In this document: one piece after another, positions 15,435 through 19,317 of the stretch
How positions within the stretch are numbered: position 1 is the stretch's first letter
How the letters are laid out: each line of letters starts with the position of its first letter
Origin: WRIS01 sp031549175
GTDB taxonomy: Bacteria > Actinomycetota > Coriobacteriia > Coriobacteriales > Eggerthellaceae
NCBI GenBank assembly: GCA_031549175.1
Contig: JAVBQH010000147.1
Location: forward strand, 1-19,317
DNA: 19,317 bases
Reading direction: 5' to 3'
The notes under the pieces: generated by a model
What the model was told of the DNA's origin: nothing
Database searches by the model: none
The model's input: the letters and a program-made list of their open reading frames with translations, nothing else
Program-made: the position numbers and the translations under genes

Positions 15435-16148
15435 CTAGAACACCACCTGGTAGACAACGAGCGCAAGGCAGAGGGCGACCGCAACGCAGTCCGCAATGCC
15501 GAAGCGCACCTGCGTGAGGCAGGTACGTGCGCCTCCCGTCTCAAGCCCGCGTGAAAGCGACGCCGCAGCAAGCTCGTCCGATATCGTCGCAACCGACATA
15601 AGCAGGGGGACCATGCTGTACTCAAGCGCCTGCATGGGCGCCTTCGCCACCGTGCCGAAAGACGACGCGACCCCGCGCAGCTTCATGGCGTTTTGGATAG
15701 AGCGCCATTCCTCCTGGATGGTCGGGATGAAGCGGAACATGACCGAGAAAGGGATGATGACCCGGTCCGATACATGCATCTTGTGGAAGGCGGCATTGAA
15801 CTCGCTGACCGACGTCGTCTTGATGAGCAGGTTCGCTGCACGCAGGATAAGAAGGACTAGCCGGGGACGCTTGACGCAGGCGAGGAAGAGCGCGCCGCCC
15901 CAGCCGCCAAGCAGGGGCGCCACAAAGAAATCGAGTGCGAACATTGCAAGGTAGACCACCCCGATCTTCACCACGAATCCGGTCTGGCGATAGCTCAGCA
16001 GGAAGGAGCAAAGCACTGCAAAGACAGCGAGCTCGACCGCGGGCTGCAGGCCGCTGAAGGCAATGAACCCGACAACGAACAATACTATGAACTTCGTGCG
16101 CGGGTCGAGCGCCAGGGCCGGCTTCTGGGAGACTGCCGTTACGTCCAC
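15435..16148 (-). CDS. Energy-coupling factor transporter transmembrane protein EcfT
   Basis: The 237-aa membrane protein that couples ATP hydrolysis to movement of the S component. Near the N terminus is ALALDPRTKFIVLF, typical of EcfT/CbiQ proteins, then hydrophobic helices at about 19-34, 40-53, 58-80 and 84-102. A long cytoplasmic helical region follows with the coupling segments EEWRSIQNAMKLRG (about 146-159) and AAASLSRG (about 194-201), equivalent to the A-R-G/S coupling motifs that dock on the ATPase. A final helix ends the protein. The start is GTG at 16148, sharing one base with the TAG of the S-component gene (TAGTG). The frame is open further upstream to 16469, but that part overlaps the S-component gene and reads as Arg-rich non-protein sequence. 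Confidence 0.9.
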   Translation of the reverse strand: MDVTAVSQKPALALDPRTKFIVLFVVGFIAFSGLQPAVELAVFAVLCSFLLSYRQTGFVVKIGVVYLAMFALDFFVAPLLGGWGGALFLACVKRPRLVLLILRAANLLIKTTSVSEFNAAFHKMHVSDRVIIPFSVMFRFIPTIQEEWRSIQNAMKLRGVASSFGTVAKAPMQALEYSMVPLLMSVATISDELAAASLSRGLETGGARTCLTQVRFGIADCVAVALCLALVVYQVVF

Positions 16149-16747
16149 TAGGCGACGCCCGCTTTCTTGAAGTGCTTGGCAATGAGCTTCTGGCCGAAAA
16201 GGCCGCCGATGATCCCGCCGACGAGGGCAAGCCCTATAAGGACGAAGACCATCCAGAAGGGGGTGAGCGCATCGATGGCCGCCGCATATTCGGAACCGTA
16301 ATACATCGTGCAGGCGTCGAGGAATGCCCCCTTCGCGAAGACCAACAGCCAGAACGGCCCCATATTGGTCCAAGCGAACACGACATAGCTTATGAGGTAC
16401 GAGCGCTTCGAGCGGTATTTCCCCGCACCTGCTATCAGCTCGGCGATGATGCCGCAGGCAACGGCCCAAAGACCGGCCATCCAGACGCCGCCGATAGAGG
16501 TCAGGAGCCCTACCAAGACCCCTAAGATGACAATCGCCCCCCGCTTCGGTATCTTAGCCACATAAAGCATGTACACCGGCCCCAAGATGATGGCAAGGAT
16601 GAGGGGTGCGCACAAATACAGGATAGGGATGAAGCCGAGAATGGAAACGCAGGCAAACATCAAGACCAAGTATAATGCGGCGAATGCCCCCGCAACAATG
16701 AGGTCTTTCGATTGAAGCTTGCTTCGGTTCCTTACTAATTCTGCCAT
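16148..16747 (-). CDS. MptD-family putative ECF transporter S component
   Basis: A 199-aa integral membrane protein, the likely substrate-binding (S) subunit. It starts MAELVRNRSKLQSKDLIVAG with a basic cytoplasmic N terminus and has about five or six hydrophobic helices (AFAALYLVLMFACVSILGFI; PLILAIILGPVYMLYVA; GAIVILGVLVGLLTSIGG; GLWAVACGIIAELIAGAG; LISYVVFAWTNMGPFWLLVFA; FWMVFVLIGLALVGGIIGGL). From memory it matches the MptD ('Trep_Strep') group of S components often found beside AraC regulators and exporter-fold ABC genes. The substrate is not proven; a metal chelate or siderophore is inferred from context. ATG 16747 has AAAGGA about 5 nt upstream. It follows the AraC gene by 15 bp in the same operon and overlaps the EcfT gene by one base. 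Confidence 0.87.
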   Translation of the reverse strand: MAELVRNRSKLQSKDLIVAGAFAALYLVLMFACVSILGFIPILYLCAPLILAIILGPVYMLYVAKIPKRGAIVILGVLVGLLTSIGGVWMAGLWAVACGIIAELIAGAGKYRSKRSYLISYVVFAWTNMGPFWLLVFAKGAFLDACTMYYGSEYAAAIDALTPFWMVFVLIGLALVGGIIGGLFGQKLIAKHFKKAGVA

Positions 16748-16762
16748 AGTGTTCCTTTCTGT

Positions 16763-17794
16763 CTATGCCGACAACGAGGGGCCGGCATTGTTCTGTCTGG
16801 CTTGGGATCCCTGGAAATGCGACTTGCGGTAGCTGAGGGGCGTGACGCCATGGCGCGCCTTGAAGGCCTCGGAAAAGCTTCCCTGATGGGTAAAGCCAAG
16901 CTTTTCGGCAATCTCGCCCAACGAAGCATCGCTTGTCGCCATCAGCTCGCAGGCCTGCTCCATGCGCAGCTCCCTTACGTATTCCATGGGGGTTCGCCCC
17001 GTGCCTTGCTTGAAGATGCCGGTCAGCTTGCTCGTGCTCATGCAGGCTACACGGCAAAGCCGTTCAAGGTTGAGCGGTTCTCCCAGGTTGTCCTTGATGT
17101 AGTCTATGGTGGCATCCAACGAGGTGCGGTCGACGGGGAGTATCTCCACCGGCACATCTGCCTGACCCTGATACCACCAGTCCATAAGCAGGGCCGCCGC
17201 CTCCGAGACCTTGCTCTCGTAGAACACCTGGGCCGTTTGGGCGCCTGGCCGAACGGTGAAGAGCAGCTCGAAGAGCTCGTTGAGGCCGGGGATGTTCTGC
17301 CTTCCGTCAAGCCTGGTAATCGCCGAGGCCAAGCTTGCGGGATCGACGGCAAGGTAGGAGCCCAGCCACTTGACCGCCTCGGGCAAAAGCGTGATGCTTG
17401 CGGCACGGAGGGGTTTTCCCGGTTCAATGACTTCGGTGAAGGTATTGCGGGGGCAGGCATAGCCAAGCAATGCCTCGCCGGATTTCTTCCTACGTGGGCC
17501 CTTCTGCTCGGGAAGGCAGCGGGCAGCATGACGGTTGTACTTCCCCAGACAGAAGAGGTCCGGCACCTGGAAAGACGCGACGGTCTTCACCGAGAACTCT
17601 GCGTCCACGACGCTCACCGCCATGAGCCCGTCGATGGGGAAGTGCCAATAATAGCCCTTACCGATACCAGGGTCGATCTCCCGGGATTGGCCGGTTTCAG
17701 ATTGCAGGCTGCCGACCGTGGGGATACTGCAAAAGGGGCCGAGCCACGGAATGCATAAGACGTCCATTTCGGGGGTTGCGTCAACATACGACAT
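16763..17794 (-). CDS. AraC-family transcriptional regulator
   Basis: A 343-aa DNA-binding regulator. Residues about 226-325 form the AraC/XylS double helix-turn-helix (LDATIDYIKDNLGEPLNLER, CMSTSKLTGIFKQGTGRTP, LRMEQACELM, LGEIAEKLGFTHQGSFSEAF, HGVTPLSYRK). The N-terminal 220 residues are a sensor domain that I cannot assign to a ligand. It has several cysteines (14, 22, 82, 93, 114) and resembles the long N-terminal domain of siderophore-responsive AraC proteins (PchR/YbtA type) in size only. It is the first gene of the operon with the ECF transporter and is divergent from the ABC gene at 17998, so it probably controls both. ATG 17794 is the only usable in-frame start near the strong AGGAGG, though the 13-nt gap is longer than usual. 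Confidence 0.92.
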   Translation of the reverse strand: MSYVDATPEMDVLCIPWLGPFCSIPTVGSLQSETGQSREIDPGIGKGYYWHFPIDGLMAVSVVDAEFSVKTVASFQVPDLFCLGKYNRHAARCLPEQKGPRRKKSGEALLGYACPRNTFTEVIEPGKPLRAASITLLPEAVKWLGSYLAVDPASLASAITRLDGRQNIPGLNELFELLFTVRPGAQTAQVFYESKVSEAAALLMDWWYQGQADVPVEILPVDRTSLDATIDYIKDNLGEPLNLERLCRVACMSTSKLTGIFKQGTGRTPMEYVRELRMEQACELMATSDASLGEIAEKLGFTHQGSFSEAFKARHGVTPLSYRKSHFQGSQARQNNAGPSLSA

Positions 17795-17807
17795 GATGCA
17801 GCAGGCA

Positions 17808-17813
17808 CCTCCT
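17808..17813 (-). promoter_or_regulatory. Ribosome-binding site of the AraC-type gene
   Basis: The minus strand reads AAAGGAGGTG, a near-perfect anti-16S match, 13 nt before ATG 17794. The codons between are GCC TGC TGC ATC, none a standard start, and the GTG overlapping the site is out of frame. The long gap may lower translation of the regulator. Confidence 0.6.
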
Positions 17814-17815
17814 TT

Positions 17816-17838
17816 AGTTAGCTATAGGAAACTTTTAT
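17816..17838. promoter_or_regulatory. Operator-like repeat, copy 1
   Basis: This begins AGTTAGCTAT, continues with AAACTTTT, and matches copy 2 (17855-17877) in 19 of 23 positions. Its 16-bp core GTTAGCTATAGGAAAC (17817-17832) is an imperfect dyad, GTT-N2-CTATAG-N2-AAC. It sits immediately upstream of the ribosome-binding site of the minus-strand AraC gene. Confidence 0.6.
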
Positions 17839-17854
17839 TACAGTGTAGTATAGA

Positions 17855-17877
17855 AGTTAGCTATGTCAAACTTTTTT
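17855..17877. promoter_or_regulatory. Operator-like repeat, copy 2
   Basis: The core GTTAGCTATGTCAAAC (17856-17871) is followed by TTTTTT. It lies 39 bp from copy 1 in the same orientation. On the minus strand it includes a perfect TTGACA (17869-17864), so a bound protein could cover a -35 box of the AraC/ECF operon. The nearest TATACT on that strand is only 11 bp away, so the promoter itself is not settled. Confidence 0.6.
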
Positions 17878-17927
17878 GCGGTATTGCAGAGTTTTTCGGC
17901 GAAATCGTAATAGTAAACCGCAGACGC

Positions 17928-17957
17928 TTGCAGTCAGGCGTCCAACAAGAATATGTT
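17928..17957 (+). promoter_or_regulatory. Candidate promoter of the divergent ABC gene
   Basis: TTGCAG (17928-17933) and TATGTT (17952-17957) are 18 bp apart, a fair but not strong match to a housekeeping promoter. Transcription would start at about 17964, giving a leader of about 34 nt. The -10 box overlaps operator-like copy 3. Confidence 0.35.
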
Positions 17958-17976
17958 AGCCATGGTAAATAATTGA
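17954..17976. promoter_or_regulatory. Operator-like repeat, copy 3 (degenerate)
   Basis: The core GTTAGCCATGGTAAAT (17955-17970) keeps GTTAGC, AT and AAA of copies 1 and 2 and is itself a dyad (TT-N2-CCATGG-N2-AA). It overlaps the candidate -10 box of the ABC gene and ends 21 nt before its start codon, a position where a bound protein would repress. Confidence 0.45.
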
Positions 17977-17997
17977 TTTTGCATAGTGAGGAACCCT

Positions 17998-19317
17998 ATG
18001 AACCAGGAAGATACCTTGGGAGATGACCCCCGGCAATCAAAAGGCGGGACGGCGGACGGGCATCAAAGGCCTGCTGAAAAGACAAAACAGAAGAACGCTA
18101 TCTTGAGGATTATCGATTTTGCGGGGCCTTTCAAAGGCCTGACCTTCCTCGGATGCGCCCTGTCCGGCCTCAATGCGGTCGTCTCCATTATGCCCCTTGT
18201 CTGTATCTGGTTCGTCGTCGACGGCCTTATTCAGGTGGCCCCGAATTGGGCAGAGGCGAACGTCTCCCTTGCCTGGGGTTGGTGGGCCGTCGCCTTCGCT
18301 ATTGCAAGCGTGCTCATCTATTTTGGAGCGCTTATGTGCACCCATCTGGCCGCCTTCCGAACGGCAGGGAACATGTGCAAGGCGGCGATCAGCCATCTCT
18401 CAAAGGTGCCCCTGGGGTATTTCGACACGCATTCGACCGGCGAGCTCCGTCGCGTCATTGACGGATGCGCCGCCCAGACCGAAAACCTGCTTGCGCACAA
18501 GCTGCCTGACTTCGTGGGCGCCTTCGTGACGCCGGTCGCCTTCATTGCGGTCATGTTTATATTTGACCCGATCATGGGTTTGACCTGCCTCATTCCTGTC
18601 ATCGTCTCCTTCGCATGCCTTTTTAACATGATCGGTGGAAGGAACAAGAGCGGATACGCGCATTTCATGACCCTTTGGCAAAACGCCCTCGACAAGATGA
18701 ACAAGGCCGCCGTCGAGTACGTGCGCGGTATTCCGGTGGTGAAGGTGTTCCAGCAGACCGTCCATTCTTTCAGGTCGTTCAAAGAGGCTATCGTCGAATA
18801 CCGCGATATGGCCTACGGGTATTCCCAGGCTTGCAGGACGCCCCAAGTCATCCAGTTGGTCGCGATCAATGCGACCTTCGCCGTCCTGATTCCGGCGGCG
18901 ATCATCATTGCGGCGAATACGGGGGATTTCGCACTGTTCCTCACTGATTTTTTGTTCTACGTCATCTTCTCGGCCATCACGACCATGGTGATGACGAAGA
19001 TCATGTATGCATCCGAAGCGGTAAACATCGCCCAGCATTCGGTGAAAAAGATCGAATCGATACTCGATGTGCCCTTGATGGAAGAAGCCGATGCAGACGC
19101 AGCAAGCCATCCGGTTGATGATTCCATCGAGTTCAGGGGCGTCGTCTTCTCCTATGAGGATGCTGAAAGGCCTGCAATAAACGGGCTCGACCTGAAGATC
19201 CCCTCAGGGTCGACGGTCGCATTGGTCGGCCCGTCAGGCGGCGGGAAGACAACGGCCGCGAGCCTGGTTCCCCGTTTCTGGGATGTGGCAGAGGGGCAGG
19301 TGCTTGTCGGCGGGGTG
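17998..19317 (+). CDS. ABC transporter, fused membrane and ATP-binding domains (3' end outside window)
   Basis: A membrane protein with the exporter-type ABC fold, 440 codons visible and still open at the window edge. Residues 1-35 are a polar cytoplasmic tail. A six-helix transmembrane domain follows (about 45-340), including VPLGYFDTHSTGELRRVIDG and the segment AHKLPDFVGAFVTPVAF, and then the start of the ATP-binding domain with A-loop Tyr (FSYEDAE) and Walker A GPSGGGKTT at about 413-421. Signature and Walker B lie outside. The GYFDTHSTG.LRR pattern is typical of the heterodimeric ABC proteins found beside MptD-type ECF genes and, from memory, related to YbtP/IrtA-like siderophore importers that use an exporter fold. 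A second half-transporter would be expected directly downstream. GAGGA 5 nt before ATG 17998 supports the start. It is divergent from the AraC gene across 203 bp. Confidence 0.9.
   Translation, partial: MNQEDTLGDDPRQSKGGTADGHQRPAEKTKQKNAILRIIDFAGPFKGLTFLGCALSGLNAVVSIMPLVCIWFVVDGLIQVAPNWAEANVSLAWGWWAVAFAIASVLIYFGALMCTHLAAFRTAGNMCKAAISHLSKVPLGYFDTHSTGELRRVIDGCAAQTENLLAHKLPDFVGAFVTPVAFIAVMFIFDPIMGLTCLIPVIVSFACLFNMIGGRNKSGYAHFMTLWQNALDKMNKAAVEYVRGIPVVKVFQQTVHSFRSFKEAIVEYRDMAYGYSQACRTPQVIQLVAINATFAVLIPAAIIIAANTGDFALFLTDFLFYVIFSAITTMVMTKIMYASEAVNIAQHSVKKIESILDVPLMEEADADAASHPVDDSIEFRGVVFSYEDAERPAINGLDLKIPSGSTVALVGPSGGGKTTAASLVPRFWDVAEGQVLVGGV

Noticed and set aside
13467..15554. A 695-codon open frame on the plus strand running through the ATPase gene
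   Set aside because: It is the mirror of a GC-rich gene with both Walker A, signature and Walker B motifs on the minus strand. The plus-strand product has no recognisable domain, overlaps the end of surface gene 2, and crosses the bidirectional terminator.
16149..16469. An N-terminal extension of EcfT by 107 codons
   Set aside because: It overlaps most of the second half of the S-component gene in another frame, is rich in Arg and His, and lacks helices. The GTG at 16148 gives the normal EcfT length.
16802..17758. A 318-codon open frame on the plus strand opposite the AraC gene
   Set aside because: The minus strand has a complete AraC helix-turn-helix domain and a strong ribosome-binding site; the plus-strand frame shows no family features and is a GC-codon shadow.
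17847..17869. Minus-strand TTGACA (17869-17864) and TATACT (17852-17847) as a promoter pair
   Set aside because: The hexamers are individually good but only 11 bp apart, too close for a sigma-70 type promoter. They are noted only as context for operator copy 2.
1..19317. CRISPR arrays, tRNA or rRNA genes, IS elements, phage attachment sites
   Set aside because: No regularly spaced short repeats, tRNA-like cloverleaf, rRNA sequence, transposase, integrase or terminal inverted repeats were found by reading both strands. The only repeats are the leader and operator elements and the paralogous surface genes.

Overview
This 19.3 kb window looks like a chromosomal segment of a moderately high-GC Gram-positive bacterium, most probably of class Coriobacteriia (Eggerthella/Slackia-type gut actinobacteria). 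The grounds are GC-rich codon use with GTG starts, likely leaderless or very short leaders, large BspA-type leucine-rich-repeat surface proteins ending in one membrane helix plus an Arg-rich tail, and an ECF sigma factor fused to its own membrane anchor. No 16S or other taxonomic marker is present, so the placement is inference.

Layout. (1) 1-3627, plus strand, housekeeping: the 3' end of dnaE, truA (tRNA pseudouridine synthase), and a 505-aa acidic, mostly disordered protein of unknown function. (2) 3973-13771, plus strand, surface-protein island: two giant paralogous exported LRR proteins (1283 and 1402 aa) flank an ECF sigma factor that carries a transmembrane helix and an outside domain. 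The first surface gene ends in a strong hairpin terminator. The sigma gene has its own AT-rich leader. It shares a two-box sequence element with the leader of the first surface gene, which suggests, but does not prove, autoregulation and control of a neighbour. (3) 13853-13887: a strong hairpin between convergent units. (4) 13890-17794, minus strand: an operon read as AraC-type regulator, MptD-family ECF S component, EcfT, and a fused double EcfA ATPase, with junctions of 15, -1 and 0 nt. (5) 17998 to the end, plus strand: a divergent ABC transporter of the fused membrane/ATPase type, cut off just after Walker A.

Regions 4 and 5 together look like a transport locus for a metal chelate or siderophore. 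An ECF-type importer, an exporter-fold ABC protein (YbtP/IrtA-like arrangement) and an AraC regulator share one 203-bp divergent control region. That region holds three copies of a 16-bp imperfect dyad, one of them overlapping a candidate -10 box. Its dyad form and GTTAGC core recall DtxR/MntR-type metal-responsive operators. No siderophore biosynthesis gene is in view, so the locus may scavenge foreign chelators, or the biosynthesis genes lie outside the window.

The least explained parts are the sigma/surface-protein island (regulation by a membrane-tethered sigma factor, a shared Cys-containing C-terminal anchor motif, and a shared roughly 200-aa module of unknown fold) and an 11-bp perfect inverted repeat that brackets the -10 box and start codon of truA. 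No tRNA, rRNA, CRISPR array, IS element or phage gene was seen.
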